Counted from the first letter of the stretch, positions 52,971 to 61,978 are shown. The stretch: DNA of 64,000 bases from Paenibacillus cellulositrophicus (GCF_009363095.1 NZ_CP045295.1:4927001-4991000), one strand, 5' to 3'. Made by a program: numbers and translations. Notes: a model not told the origin generated them from the letters alone.

Positions 52971-53951
52971 TTACCAGGCATACGCCTCGGGAGCGGCGCC
53001 GCCCGGTCCCGGGAAAATTTCGTCCAGCCGCTTCAGCACGGCTTCATCCAGCTTGATTTCGAGCGCGCCGAGGGAGCTTTCGAACTGCTCCAATGTACGC
53101 GGCCCGATAATCGGCGCCGTCACCGCCGGATTGCTCAGCAGCCAGGCAAGCGCGACGTTGTCCTGCGGCTCGCCGAGCTCATTGCACAGTTCGGCAAACG
53201 CCTCGAGCTTGGCGCGATGCTTCTCGATGCGCTCCGCGCTTCCGCCGCTGCGCGTGCCTTCCAGCTTCTTCAGCGCGTTGCGTCCGAGCAATCCGCCGTC
53301 GAGCGGGCTCCACGGGATCACGCCGAGGCTGAGGCTTTGCGCAGCCGGCAGCACTTCCAGCTCCGGAAGGCGGCAGTTCAGGCTGTATTTATGCTGCTCA
53401 GACACCAGGCCGAGGAAATGGCGGTTCTTCGCTTCGCTTTGGGCGATGGCCAACTGCCAGGCAGCAAAGTTGCTGGAGCCCACGTAGCCGATTTTGCCCT
53501 GGTTCGCCGCGATTTCAAAAGCGCCCCACAGCTCGTCCCAAGTGACATTCGGGTCGACATGGTGCATTTGGTACAGCTCGATATGGTCGGTCTGCAGGCG
53601 CCGGAGTGATCCTTCCAGGTGTCTGCGGATTTTGTACGAGGACAGGCCGCGCGCTCCGTTCGGACCGTCCGCCGGGTCGCTCATGTCGCCATGAACCTTG
53701 GTGGCGAGGACCACCTTTTCGCGGCGGCCGCCGCCTTGGGCAAACCAGCGGCCGATAATGGTTTCGGTCAAGCCGGAATTTTCGCCCCAGCCGTAAATGT
53801 TAGCGGTATCAAAAAACTGAACGCCGGCGTCAAGCGCCGCGTCCATGATGCGGAACGCTTCCTTCTCGTCCGTCGCCGGACCGAAATTCATCGTTCCCAG
53901 GCACAAGCGGCTCACTTTTAAACCCGATTTTCCCAAATACGTATACTGCAT
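52971..53951 (-). CDS. aldo/keto reductase
   Basis: This 326-residue TIM-barrel NADPH oxidoreductase has FFDTANIYGWGENSGLTE with the catalytic Asp and Tyr, the catalytic Lys in LATKVHGD, then IELYQMHHVDP and GSSNFAAWQL. It resembles YajO/Tas-type enzymes; the substrate is unknown. I place the start at the ATG of 53951, about 12 bases after AAAGGAG. It runs against the ilv and leuB genes, separating leuB from ilvC. Confidence 0.88.
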   Translation of the reverse strand: MQYTYLGKSGLKVSRLCLGTMNFGPATDEKEAFRIMDAALDAGVQFFDTANIYGWGENSGLTETIIGRWFAQGGGRREKVVLATKVHGDMSDPADGPNGARGLSSYKIRRHLEGSLRRLQTDHIELYQMHHVDPNVTWDELWGAFEIAANQGKIGYVGSSNFAAWQLAIAQSEAKNRHFLGLVSEQHKYSLNCRLPELEVLPAAQSLSLGVIPWSPLDGGLLGRNALKKLEGTRSGGSAERIEKHRAKLEAFAELCNELGEPQDNVALAWLLSNPAVTAPIIGPRTLEQFESSLGALEIKLDEAVLKRLDEIFPGPGGAAPEAYAW

Positions 53952-54204
53952 GAATCCGTTCAACTCCTTTGCGATTGAAGAGTATAAGTCCAAACAATAC
54001 CATTGTACCCGGATTAATCAGGAAAAGAAATGTGCCTTGTTAAGGCAGGTATAGAATAATTTAATCCATTCGGTCAGCTTATAGGAAAATACTATTAAGG
54101 TCATAGATTCTATATCTTGGTCAATGCTCTCCTTCATGTGTTACAACAGTATATAGAGAATTAGGACAGTGAAAACGCAGGTAACTGAAGGAGTGACTGA
54201 AATT

Positions 54205-55284
54205 ATGGCAGAGGTTAAAAAGATTGCAGTAATCGCAGGGGACGGCATCGGGCCGGAGGTTGTCGCAGAAGCGGAGAAAGTGCTCAAGCGCACGGAGGAG
54301 CTGTTCGGCTATTCGTTTGAAACGGAGCATGCGCTGTTCGGGGGAATCGCAATCGACGAGAAGGGAACCCCGCTTCCGGAAGAGACGCTGGCGGTATGTA
54401 AAAATGCAGACGCGGTGCTGCTTGGAGCGGTAGGCGGACCGAAATGGGACAACAATCCGAAGGAACTCCGTCCGGAGACTGGCCTGCTCGGTATCCGCAA
54501 GGCGCTCGGATTGTTCTCCAACCTGCGTCCGGCCGTGGTGTTCGACTGCTTGAAGGACGCCTCGACGCTGAAGCCTGAGGTGCTGGAAGGCACGGACCTG
54601 ATGGTTGTACGGGAGCTGACCGGCGGCATTTACTTCGGTGACAAGCTGAGACGTCAAGGCGAGCATGGCGAAGAAGCGGTGGACACTTGCGTGTACAATG
54701 TGGCGGAAGTGGAACGGATCGTGCGCCAAGCCTTTGAAATCGCCCAGAAGCGCCGCAAGAAGCTCGCTTCCGTCGATAAGGCGAACGTGCTCGAAACTTC
54801 CCGCCTGTGGCGTGAAGTGGTGAATCGGGTCGCTCCGGATTATCCGGATGTGGAGCTGGAGCATGTGCTTGTCGACAACTGCGCCATGCAGCTGCTGCGC
54901 CGGCCAGCCAGCTTCGACGTCATCGTGACGGAGAACATGTTTGGCGATATTTTGAGCGACGAAGCGGCCATGCTGACCGGGTCAATCGGTATGCTGTCGT
55001 CCGCTTCGATGGGAGAAGGCGCGTTCGGCTTGTATGAGCCGGTTCACGGCTCCGCACCGGATATCGCGGGTCAGAACCTGGCGAATCCGATCGCCACGAT
55101 TCTGTCACTGGCGCTGATGTTCCGCCTCACGTTTGGATACGGCGATGCGGCAGACGCGATTGAAGCAGCTGTGGCTGACGTGCTGAATGCCGGACATCGC
55201 ACAGGCGACATCGCTGTGGATAAGAGCAAGGCGATCGGCACACGGGAGATGGGCGACCTGATCGTGGCTGCGATGAAGAAGTAA
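54205..55284 (+). CDS. leuB: 3-isopropylmalate dehydrogenase
   Basis: This 359-residue NAD enzyme oxidises 3-isopropylmalate in leucine synthesis. Motifs are IAGDGIGPEVV at the start, GAVGGPKWD, RPETGLLGIRK, VRELTGGIYFG and the C-terminal NMFGDILSDEAAMLTGSIGML. The start at 54205 follows AAGGAG by 11 bases; a GTG 12 codons earlier has no site. leuA, leuC and leuD are not next to it, so it appears to be a separate unit, ended by a terminator. Confidence 0.95.
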   Translation: MAEVKKIAVIAGDGIGPEVVAEAEKVLKRTEELFGYSFETEHALFGGIAIDEKGTPLPEETLAVCKNADAVLLGAVGGPKWDNNPKELRPETGLLGIRKALGLFSNLRPAVVFDCLKDASTLKPEVLEGTDLMVVRELTGGIYFGDKLRRQGEHGEEAVDTCVYNVAEVERIVRQAFEIAQKRRKKLASVDKANVLETSRLWREVVNRVAPDYPDVELEHVLVDNCAMQLLRRPASFDVIVTENMFGDILSDEAAMLTGSIGMLSSASMGEGAFGLYEPVHGSAPDIAGQNLANPIATILSLALMFRLTFGYGDAADAIEAAVADVLNAGHRTGDIAVDKSKAIGTREMGDLIVAAMKK

Positions 55285-55344
55285 TTTTCAACATAATATT
55301 GAGGTCGTTTTAGCGCTATATAAATGAAGGGATTTTTTTGGAAA

Positions 55345-55377
55345 GGGTGCTGCCGGGTGATCGGCGGCCCCTTTTTT
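55345..55377 (+). terminator. terminator after leuB
   Basis: GGGTGCTGCCG and CGGCGGCCCC pair imperfectly around a short loop, followed by six T. Confidence 0.8.
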
Positions 55378-55422
55378 AACATCCGTCTGCTGAAGATTCG
55401 TTGAAAAGTTCACGATATTATC

Positions 55423-55445
55423 TTATTTATAATTATTATAAATAA
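55423..55445. promoter_or_regulatory. PerR box in a perfect 23-bp palindrome
   Basis: The core at 55427-55441 is exactly TTATAATTATTATAA, the Bacillus PerR consensus TTATAATnATTATAA. The palindrome extends four more bases on each side. It lies 16-38 bases before the -35 of the peroxiredoxin promoter and overlaps a possible second promoter (TATAAT at 55454-55459). Peroxide control is inferred. Confidence 0.88.
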
Positions 55446-55460
55446 ATAACGTATATAATC

Positions 55461-55489
55461 TTGACTTTGATTTCGTCGAATGATACCAT
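55461..55489 (+). promoter_or_regulatory. promoter of the peroxiredoxin gene
   Basis: TTGACT, 17 bases, TACCAT; the start codon is about 90 bases further. Confidence 0.6.
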
Positions 55490-55577
55490 TTGAAATGTAG
55501 ATTCCACTTGGGATGCAATACGATACTTAATCTAGAACAGAGCAGTTGTTCTTTATATTAAAGGAGGAATTTTTGAC

Positions 55578-56126
55578 ATGGCAGAACGTTTAGTAGGTAA
55601 ACCGGCTCCTGAATTTACGATGGAAACTGTAACAGGTGACGGCGCGGATTTCAGCAAAGCAAGCCTGACTGACTATCGCGGTAAATGGCTCGTATTTTTC
55701 TTCTATCCACTCGATTTCACTTTCGTATGCCCTACGGAAATCACTGCGCTGAGCGATGCTTACGAGCAGTTCAAAGCGCTTGACGCTGAAATTCTGGGTG
55801 TGAGCACGGACTCCATCCACAGCCACAAGGCTTGGATCAACACACCGCGCGACTCGAACGGTCTTGGAAAAATCAACTTCCCGCTGGCTTCCGACATCAC
55901 GAGATCCGTTGCAAAAGACTACGGCGTGTACATCGAAGAAGAGGGCGTTGCTCTTCGCGGTCTGTTCATCATCAACCCTGAAGGCGAGCTGAAATATCAA
56001 GTGGTTAATCACAACGATATCGGCCGCAGCGTTGAAGAAACCCTTCGCGTCCTCCAAGCGCTGCAATCCGGCGGATTGTGCGCAATGAACTGGAAACCAG
56101 GCGACAAAAATCTGGTAACCAACTAA
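55578..56126 (+). CDS. ykuU: 2-Cys peroxiredoxin (YkuU/AhpA-like)
   Basis: This 182-residue cytoplasmic peroxidase reduces H2O2 and organic peroxides. The peroxidatic Cys is in DFTFVCPTE (Cys about 52) and the resolving Cys in GGLCAMNWKPG near the end. The beginning (ERLVGKPAPEF), the middle and VALRGLFIINPEGEL closely resemble Bacillus YkuU (also called AhpA). AAAGGAGG lies before the ATG. A perfect PerR box upstream predicts induction by peroxide. A strong terminator follows. Confidence 0.93.
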   Translation: MAERLVGKPAPEFTMETVTGDGADFSKASLTDYRGKWLVFFFYPLDFTFVCPTEITALSDAYEQFKALDAEILGVSTDSIHSHKAWINTPRDSNGLGKINFPLASDITRSVAKDYGVYIEEEGVALRGLFIINPEGELKYQVVNHNDIGRSVEETLRVLQALQSGGLCAMNWKPGDKNLVTN

Positions 56127-56146
56127 TTTTTAAATATTCGGACAAG

Positions 56147-56185
56147 CCCCCTTTGCCTTGCTTGATGCAGGCCAAGGGGGTTTTT
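56147..56185 (+). terminator. terminator after the peroxiredoxin gene
   Basis: CCCCCTTTGCCT and AGGCCAAGGGGG pair with one mismatch around a 10-base loop, then T-run. Confidence 0.88.
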
Positions 56186-56444
56186 CATCAACTGTGGTTT
56201 TGGGTTTAGAATGCCTCGGAGAAGTTGAAATATGGCTATGAGCGGCATAACGTCTTGTTTTGGCATTAATATAGAATGAACTCATCTATTTAGCAGGATT
56301 TGAACAGGGCGATATAGAAAACCAAAGAGCAGGCATACATGATAAAACTTGGGTCCCGTCAGGGTTGAAAAAAAGGAATTGTCGAGCTTGGAATCGAATA
56401 CATTATGAAGAAATACGGTGGAATCCAGAGGAGGGTGAACTGGA
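56186..56444. other. 259-base spacer, no gene seen
   Basis: AT-rich spacer between the peroxiredoxin terminator and the zinc-knuckle gene. No open frame with a ribosome site and no clear promoter were found. Confidence 0.4.
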
Positions 56445-56852
56445 ATGAGTTATTGCTGCGGAGCAAGTATGGTTGGAACGAAAGGTACACTTAAACATTA
56501 TCGCACTCAAGTCCATAATGTTCCCCTGTTGTTCTGTCCCGTGTGCCACCGGGTTGAGGTTCATTACAAGGTTGAGAATGAATACGAAATTTTGGCCGAA
56601 TATGCGCATGGTGACGGGGCGGCAGAAATTGACTTTCAGGATTATGTGATCGAGGACGAAGAGACCATTTTTGAAAATGTGGTCAACTGTGAGAAGGAAG
56701 ATCCGAAAGACATCATTCAGAGCCAGATTGACATGGCCCTTGATTTGTTGACGGTCGCCAAGCAAATTCAAGACGAGAAATGGCAGAGCGAGCTGAAGAA
56801 AAGACTCGCGGTCATGAGCCAGCGCCGGCTGCGTCTTCAGCATAAATCATAA
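56445..56852 (+). CDS. small zinc-knuckle-like protein with a C-terminal LAKQ-QD-WQ helix
   Basis: This 135-residue protein is not one I can name. The N-terminus has CC at residues 4-5 and CPVC at about 31-34, spaced like a zinc ribbon. An acidic middle region follows. The C-terminal helix (residues about 95-120, LDLLTVAKQIQDEKWQSEL) closely resembles the 53-residue protein at 24043-24204. GAGGGTGAAC lies before the ATG. A terminator follows 70 bases after the stop. Confidence 0.72.
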   Translation: MSYCCGASMVGTKGTLKHYRTQVHNVPLLFCPVCHRVEVHYKVENEYEILAEYAHGDGAAEIDFQDYVIEDEETIFENVVNCEKEDPKDIIQSQIDMALDLLTVAKQIQDEKWQSELKKRLAVMSQRRLRLQHKS

Positions 56853-56924
56853 AATTTCATCGGATACCCGGGCCTGCCGTCGAATCGGCGGAAATCGTCC
56901 CGGCTGAGCGCCCGGTCACGACAT

Positions 56925-56970
56925 AGCATCAGGTACAAAAATAAATTTTTTGTGTCTGATGCTTTTGTTT
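56925..56970 (+). terminator. terminator after the zinc-knuckle gene
   Basis: AGCATCAG/CTGATGCT, with an inner ACAAAAA/TTTTTGT stem, followed by a T-rich run. Confidence 0.85.
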
Positions 56971-57118
56971 TAAGATTCGCTTTCGCAAGAGACGACATCC
57001 TTATTTTTACAGGAGAAACTTCTGCATAAGCGGGGACTTTCGGCTAAGAAGGAGCACCGATTGACGGCCATCATTTTCAGGCTGGGACCATTTTTTCTTT
57101 TTTCGACAGTATCTCTTG

Positions 57119-57147
57119 TTGAGTTTTCCGGCGAGCTTGTCTATGAT
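57119..57147 (+). promoter_or_regulatory. sigma-A promoter of the second sensor kinase
   Basis: TTGAGT, 17 bases, TATGAT, about 95 bases before the coding start. The rest of the 387-base gap from 56853 holds the upstream terminator and no gene. Confidence 0.6.
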
Positions 57148-57239
57148 TAAACTAATCTTTATTACTGGCCAAAAGATGGAATATCTGCCTGCTAACGATT
57201 TGCCAATTCCGTCATTTCCTTATAAAGGGGGGGCATCGT

Positions 57240-58349
57240 GTGAGCGAAATCCAAGAGACGTTGTTGCAGTCCCTGGAGGCGTTTCAATCTACGCAGCTTG
57301 TGAAGAACAAGTACGAGAACATTTTGGAGCACTTGGACAGTGGGGTAATTCTTTTCGACAGTGAGGGCGTTTTGACCTTTATTAATGTGCAAATGGCGAG
57401 GTTGTTGGAAATTTCCCGTAAGTCGTTGACTGGCCTAACCTTGCTTCAAATTTTGCGTCATCCCCAGTTAAGCCGGTATAAGAAGAAGAAAATATTACGT
57501 ATTTACCGCGAAACCATTTTTCACCGAAAAAGATACCATGAGCTAAGTGATGAAACCGGACGCCAGTGGCTTCTTACGGTCACCTACGGCGATCAAATGG
57601 ACGGTGATTTTTTATTTAGTGTCAAGGATGTATCCGATTTCAAGCAGATCGAACAAACCGCCTACCGAAACGACAAGCTGGCGATGCTCGGCAAAATTTC
57701 AGCATCGATCGCCCACGAAATCCGCAACCCGCTCACGGCCATCCGTGGATTCATTCAGCTGCTGAGACCTCATTTGACCAAGCTCGGAAAAGACGAGTAT
57801 GCCCGCATTATATTGACCGAGATCGACCGGGCGAACGACATTATTTATGAATTTTTGAATTCGTCCAAGCCATCTGCACCGCAAACGACCGTCATCCCGG
57901 TTTCGTCTTTGCTGAAGGAAGTTGTTCTCCTTACGGAGAGCGAAGCGCTGATGAATGGCTGCGAGGTTGTTTTGCTCGATGAGTCTACGCCCCTTCATAT
58001 TTCCGTCGATGTGAAGCAGATTAAGCAGGTTATTCTCAACATCATTAAAAACGCCATGGATGCGATTGCTGATCAGGGACATGAGCATACCGGGAGGATT
58101 GAAATCCGCACGCGCAAGGACCATAAAAACGTGAATATATGTATTTCGGATAACGGAAAGGGTATGGATCATATCACGCTGAGCCATTTATTTGATCCTT
58201 TCTTTACGACCAAGGAAAGCGGGACAGGCCTTGGTCTGTCCGTCAGTTACCGGATCATCAAGAATCACCGGGGATATATCTCTGTGGACAGCAAAGTAGG
58301 GAAGGGAACAGAGTTTGTGATCTCGCTTCCGATCGTTGAAATGTCCTGA
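57240..58349 (+). CDS. PAS-domain sensor histidine kinase
   Basis: This 369-residue orphan kinase has one PAS domain (about residues 25-135), a HisKA segment with SIAHEIRNPLTAIRGF (His159), and a complete HATPase domain: IIKNAMDAI (N box), ISDNGKGMD (G1), FFTTKESGTGLGLS (G2). It resembles sporulation kinases and the kinase at the left edge of the window. No membrane segment is seen. The start is GTG after GGGGGGG, 6 bases spacing. No response regulator is adjacent. Confidence 0.92.
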   Translation: MSEIQETLLQSLEAFQSTQLVKNKYENILEHLDSGVILFDSEGVLTFINVQMARLLEISRKSLTGLTLLQILRHPQLSRYKKKKILRIYRETIFHRKRYHELSDETGRQWLLTVTYGDQMDGDFLFSVKDVSDFKQIEQTAYRNDKLAMLGKISASIAHEIRNPLTAIRGFIQLLRPHLTKLGKDEYARIILTEIDRANDIIYEFLNSSKPSAPQTTVIPVSSLLKEVVLLTESEALMNGCEVVLLDESTPLHISVDVKQIKQVILNIIKNAMDAIADQGHEHTGRIEIRTRKDHKNVNICISDNGKGMDHITLSHLFDPFFTTKESGTGLGLSVSYRIIKNHRGYISVDSKVGKGTEFVISLPIVEMS

Positions 58350-58454
58350 TTCGGCACAGCAGGAACATTTTGTCTTTGGAGTTGCTTTGGACAACGGTGG
58401 AATAATATATATGACTATCGTCCGAAAACTTGAAGACAAAGGAAGATGACGCCG

Positions 58455-59999
58455 ATGAATGGACATCCGTTTTCCGAAGGACAAGATATTACGGTCACAT
58501 GGAAGGATCATACGGAAGCTACTCAGCTCAGTATGGATGCGCTTGTTGTTATGGTTTCCCAAAAGGACTTTGAGGATAACGCACTTTCTCCCAGTCTTGC
58601 ACCCATTGTGCAGCAGCTCAGGGACAGCCGCCTGTTCGGTGCTGCCTTCAATCAAATCCACGCACTGCCTGTGCCTGATTCAAGCGGCCATCGCGCCGTT
58701 ATTCTAGTCGGGATCGGCGAACGTTCGCTGACCTCCGAAGAACTCAGGCTTGCTGCCGCCCAGGCGGCTAAAACCGCGCTCAAAATCCAAGCCCACAGCC
58801 TGGCATGGGAAGTGCCGATGACCATGATGCGATTTACTGCGGAACAGAACACGATAACTGCGGCCCAGGCCCTGACCGAAGGGTTCATTCTGGGCGCATA
58901 CCGGATCAAGCAGTACAAACGAAACCATCCGACGTACCTTGGAATTAAAGAGCTGGTGCTTTTTCGAAAAGGAAACGCAGATCCCCGGGAAGCTGAAGAA
59001 TGGCGTCAAGGCATTGTCCGTGGGAAAGCGGCAGCCGAAGCTACCTGTTTGGCGCGGGATTTAACGAACCTCCCTGGAAATATGCTGGTTCCAGAAGATC
59101 TGGCGAAGCATGCGCAGCGGATTGCCCGGAAGCATGGCATGGAATCACACACGCTGGATGTCGAAGAGCAAAAGGCGCTCGGTATGGGTGGATTGCTCTC
59201 GGTTGGCCGGGGGAGCATTCAACCTCCGCGGATGATCGTGATGAAGTATCAAGGAAGGGACAGCTGGGATGACGTTATAGGGCTTGTCGGCAAAGGCATT
59301 ACGTTCGATACTGGTGGCATCTCTCTGAAGAAGCGGCTCGGCATGGAAGAGATGATCAGCGATATGGCCGGAGCCGCTGCGGTGCTGGGTGTCATGAACG
59401 CACTTGGAACGCTGAAGCCGAAGGTAAACGTTGTGGCTGTCATTCCGAGTGCTGAGAACATGCCTGGAGGCGGTGCCTTTAAGCCGGGGGACGTGATCCG
59501 GTCGTTCAGCGGGCGGACGATCGAGGTGCTGAACACTGATGCGGAAGGCAGAGTGGTGCTCGCCGATGGCATGACTTATGCCAGGCAGCTCGGAGCGGTC
59601 CGTCTGATCGATGTGGCGACGCTCACAGGCGCCGTCGTGACGGCTTTAGGGGATGTGGCGACTGGAGCGGTAACGAACGATGACACTTTTCTCCAGGAGC
59701 TGATCCTCGCTTCGAAAAGATCCGGTGAAAAAGTATGGCCGCTTCCTGCTTACAAGGAATTTTGGGATATGCTCAAGAGCGACGTGGCGGACATTCGTAA
59801 CAGCACCGGAGGCAGGGGGGCTGCGATTACGGCAGGCCTGTTTATCGGAACCTTTGCCGAAGGGCTGCCGTGGGTTCATCTCGATATCGCCGGAACGGCC
59901 TACGCCCAAAAAGAGCGGGGTGTGAATCCCAAGGGAGGCACCGGGGTGATGGTCCGGACCCTGCTGGAGTGGATTTTGTCTCAAGCAGCATCCTCATAA
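58455..59999 (+). CDS. pepA: leucyl aminopeptidase (M17)
   Basis: This 514-residue cytosolic aminopeptidase has two-metal-site motifs: GKGITFDTGG with the following SLKKR Lys, MSDMAGAAAV, and the family signature NTDAEGRVVLADGM. An N-terminal macro-like domain of about 170 residues precedes the catalytic part, as usual. The start at 58455 follows AAAGGAAG by 9 bases; an ATG three codons earlier abuts that site. It is about 105 bases after the kinase stop. Confidence 0.94.
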   Translation: MNGHPFSEGQDITVTWKDHTEATQLSMDALVVMVSQKDFEDNALSPSLAPIVQQLRDSRLFGAAFNQIHALPVPDSSGHRAVILVGIGERSLTSEELRLAAAQAAKTALKIQAHSLAWEVPMTMMRFTAEQNTITAAQALTEGFILGAYRIKQYKRNHPTYLGIKELVLFRKGNADPREAEEWRQGIVRGKAAAEATCLARDLTNLPGNMLVPEDLAKHAQRIARKHGMESHTLDVEEQKALGMGGLLSVGRGSIQPPRMIVMKYQGRDSWDDVIGLVGKGITFDTGGISLKKRLGMEEMISDMAGAAAVLGVMNALGTLKPKVNVVAVIPSAENMPGGGAFKPGDVIRSFSGRTIEVLNTDAEGRVVLADGMTYARQLGAVRLIDVATLTGAVVTALGDVATGAVTNDDTFLQELILASKRSGEKVWPLPAYKEFWDMLKSDVADIRNSTGGRGAAITAGLFIGTFAEGLPWVHLDIAGTAYAQKERGVNPKGGTGVMVRTLLEWILSQAASS

Positions 60000-60090
60000 T
60001 ACCATGAACGTAAAGCGGAATCCTGAGCGGGATAGCCGCTTTATTTCGTATGCCGTCATTTTGCGGTCATAACTGTCAGGACAATTAACC

Positions 60091-60120
60091 TTTACTTTTC
60101 TGGTCACCTTCAAGTATGAT
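60091..60120 (+). promoter_or_regulatory. candidate promoter of the aldolase-like gene
   Basis: TTTACT, 18 bases, TATGAT. If used, the mRNA would start near 60127, which favours the ATG at 60160 over the one at 60136. Confidence 0.45.
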
Positions 60121-60159
60121 GAAGGAATAAATTTTATGCCGGAAGGAGAAGCTTGTTGG

Positions 60160-61125
60160 ATGAAAACGAACCCTTGTAAAATTGTCGATTGCACGATTCG
60201 CGATGGGGGACTGGTTAATAACTGGGACTTCAGCGTCGAGTTTGTACAAACTTTATACGCCGGACTGAATGAGGCCGGTGTTGACTATATGGAAATCGGC
60301 TACAAAAATTCACCCAAACTGCTGAAGGGCGCCGAATCTGCCGGACCTTGGCGCTTTTTGGACGATTCCTTCCTGCGTGAAGTGATCCCCCAGAAGGGCA
60401 AAACCAAGCTGTCCGCCCTCGTGGATATCGGCCGTGTCGATGAGAATGATATTTTGCCCCGCGAAGAGAGCATGCTGGATTTGATCCGTGTTGCTTGCTA
60501 CATCAAGGACGTGGATAAAGCGCTGGAGCTGGTGCAGACGTTCCATGAACGTGGTTACGAAACGACGCTGAATATTATGGCTTTGTCCAACGTCATGGAG
60601 AACGAGCTGCTGGAAGCCTTCGAAATGATCCGGGAGAGCGTGGTCGATGTCGTCTACATCGTCGACTCCTATGGAAGCCTTGACCACAAAGACATGGAGT
60701 ACTTGGTCGAGAAGTTCAAGAAGCACCTGCCGAACAAGCGCCTTGGCGTTCATACGCATAACAATATGCAGCTGGCCTTCTCCAACACGCTGACCGCCGC
60801 GGAGCTGGGCGTAGAGCTGCTGGATGCGTCTGTATACGGAATGGGCCGCGCGGCTGGCAACTGCCCGACCGAGCTGCTCGTCACTCATCTGAAAAATACC
60901 CATTACAACCTTCGTCCGGTGCTGGATTTGATCGAACGCCTGATGATTCCGCTTCGTGAGAAGGAGGAATGGGGCTACCTGATTCCTTACATGGTTACGG
61001 GAACGCTGGGGGAGCATCCACGTTCCGCCATGGCGCTCCGGGCATCGGAGGATAAGGACAAGTACGTGGATTTCTATGACAAGCTGACGACTCCGGAAGT
61101 CAACTTTGATCCGAAACACAAGTAA
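60160..61125 (+). CDS. HMGL-like (DRE-TIM) aldolase catalytic-domain protein
   Basis: This 321-residue TIM-barrel protein belongs to the DRE-TIM metallolyase superfamily, with DCTIRDGG (Asp-Arg-Asp, about residues 9-16) and the metal-binding HTHNN (about residues 209-213). Relatives include isopropylmalate synthase, HMG-CoA lyase and 4-hydroxy-2-oxovalerate aldolase; the substrate here is unknown. It is not leuA: it is shorter and lacks a regulatory domain. AAGGAG lies 11 bases before the ATG. It stands alone with a terminator after it. Confidence 0.8.
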   Translation: MKTNPCKIVDCTIRDGGLVNNWDFSVEFVQTLYAGLNEAGVDYMEIGYKNSPKLLKGAESAGPWRFLDDSFLREVIPQKGKTKLSALVDIGRVDENDILPREESMLDLIRVACYIKDVDKALELVQTFHERGYETTLNIMALSNVMENELLEAFEMIRESVVDVVYIVDSYGSLDHKDMEYLVEKFKKHLPNKRLGVHTHNNMQLAFSNTLTAAELGVELLDASVYGMGRAAGNCPTELLVTHLKNTHYNLRPVLDLIERLMIPLREKEEWGYLIPYMVTGTLGEHPRSAMALRASEDKDKYVDFYDKLTTPEVNFDPKHK

Positions 61126-61147
61126 ACCGCTTCATTTGATTCATTGG

Positions 61148-61188
61148 AAAAAGGGCTGCCCGTCACAAGTATCGGGCAGCCCTTTTTT
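61148..61188. terminator. bidirectional terminator after the aldolase-like gene
   Basis: AAAGGGCTGCCCG and CGGGCAGCCCTTT form a long stem between converging genes. Confidence 0.92.
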
Positions 61189-61192
61189 GGCT

Positions 61193-61444
61193 TCAATCGA
61201 GTCTGATATATTCGCGTTCACCGGTACGGTGATTATAATAGACCTGGTATTTATGACCGTCTTTCGGGTCAATAAATACTTCCGAAGTCGGCGTAAACGA
61301 TCCGTTCATGATGTCCCTGCTGCCCCCGCTGTCGTCCCGGCGGCGGTATCTCTTGTCGAAGAAGCGCCAGCTTACCCATAACAGCAGCAGAAAAGCGACC
61401 AGCTCCAAGGCGTATATGAGCAGAATAATGACCATACCTCCCAT
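61193..61444 (-). CDS. small membrane protein with a hydrophilic tail
   Basis: This 83-residue protein has one hydrophobic segment (about residues 4-25), a basic KRYRRRDD stretch, and a polar tail with a Gly/Asp turn (FIDPKDGHKYQVYYNHRTGEREY). I do not recognise a family. Its ATG overlaps the stop of the YbjQ gene (TGATG), so translation is coupled to it. A GGGAGG lies just inside the coding start and cannot serve this ATG. Confidence 0.7.
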   Translation of the reverse strand: MGGMVIILLIYALELVAFLLLLWVSWRFFDKRYRRRDDSGGSRDIMNGSFTPTSEVFIDPKDGHKYQVYYNHRTGEREYIRLD

Positions 61445-61767
61445 CAGCTAACAGGACGGGTTCTAACGACCGTGCCGTAGGCAACAATTTCGCTCATGTT
61501 ATTGCCGATATCCCCGCTGTCAAAGCGCATCATCACGATGGCGTCACCGCCCATGGCATGCGCGTTCTGCACCATCCGGTCCACCGCCTGCCGCCGCGCA
61601 TCCTCAATCATCTGGGTGTACTGCTTCACCTCGCCGCCGACAAGGCCCTTGAGGGAAGCCATAATGTCCCCGCCGATGCCTCTGGCTCTAACGACGACTC
61701 CAAACGTGGTGCCGAGTACCTCGATAATTTCATGATTGGCTACATTTTCGGTTGTTGTAATGATCAT
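61444..61767 (-). CDS. YbjQ family protein (DUF74, heavy-metal-binding fold)
   Basis: This 107-residue protein matches the YbjQ/UPF0145 family: IITTTENVANHEIIEVLGTTFG at the start, ARGIGGDIMASLKGLVGGE, and AMGGDAIVMMRFD. The family forms ring-like oligomers; function is unclear. I start it at the ATG of 61767, about 11 bases after AAGGGG, not at the GTG four codons earlier that abuts that site. A TATAAT lies upstream on this strand. Confidence 0.87.
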   Translation of the reverse strand: MIITTTENVANHEIIEVLGTTFGVVVRARGIGGDIMASLKGLVGGEVKQYTQMIEDARRQAVDRMVQNAHAMGGDAIVMMRFDSGDIGNNMSEIVAYGTVVRTRPVS

Positions 61768-61978
61768 ACAATGCCACACCCCTTAGGTATTATAATCTAC
61801 AATACGGATGAAGGAGGATAAGGATTCATTTTTTTTGCAAAACGACTCATGTCGAACGATGGCCCCAATGCAAAATTATTGTCTAATGTTAGCAGGAATG
61901 TCGGCATAAACGTGGAATTATTTAGCATGAAATTCATATATAAATATTTCAGAAAAAGCCCGGGGGTCAGAGGACTGC

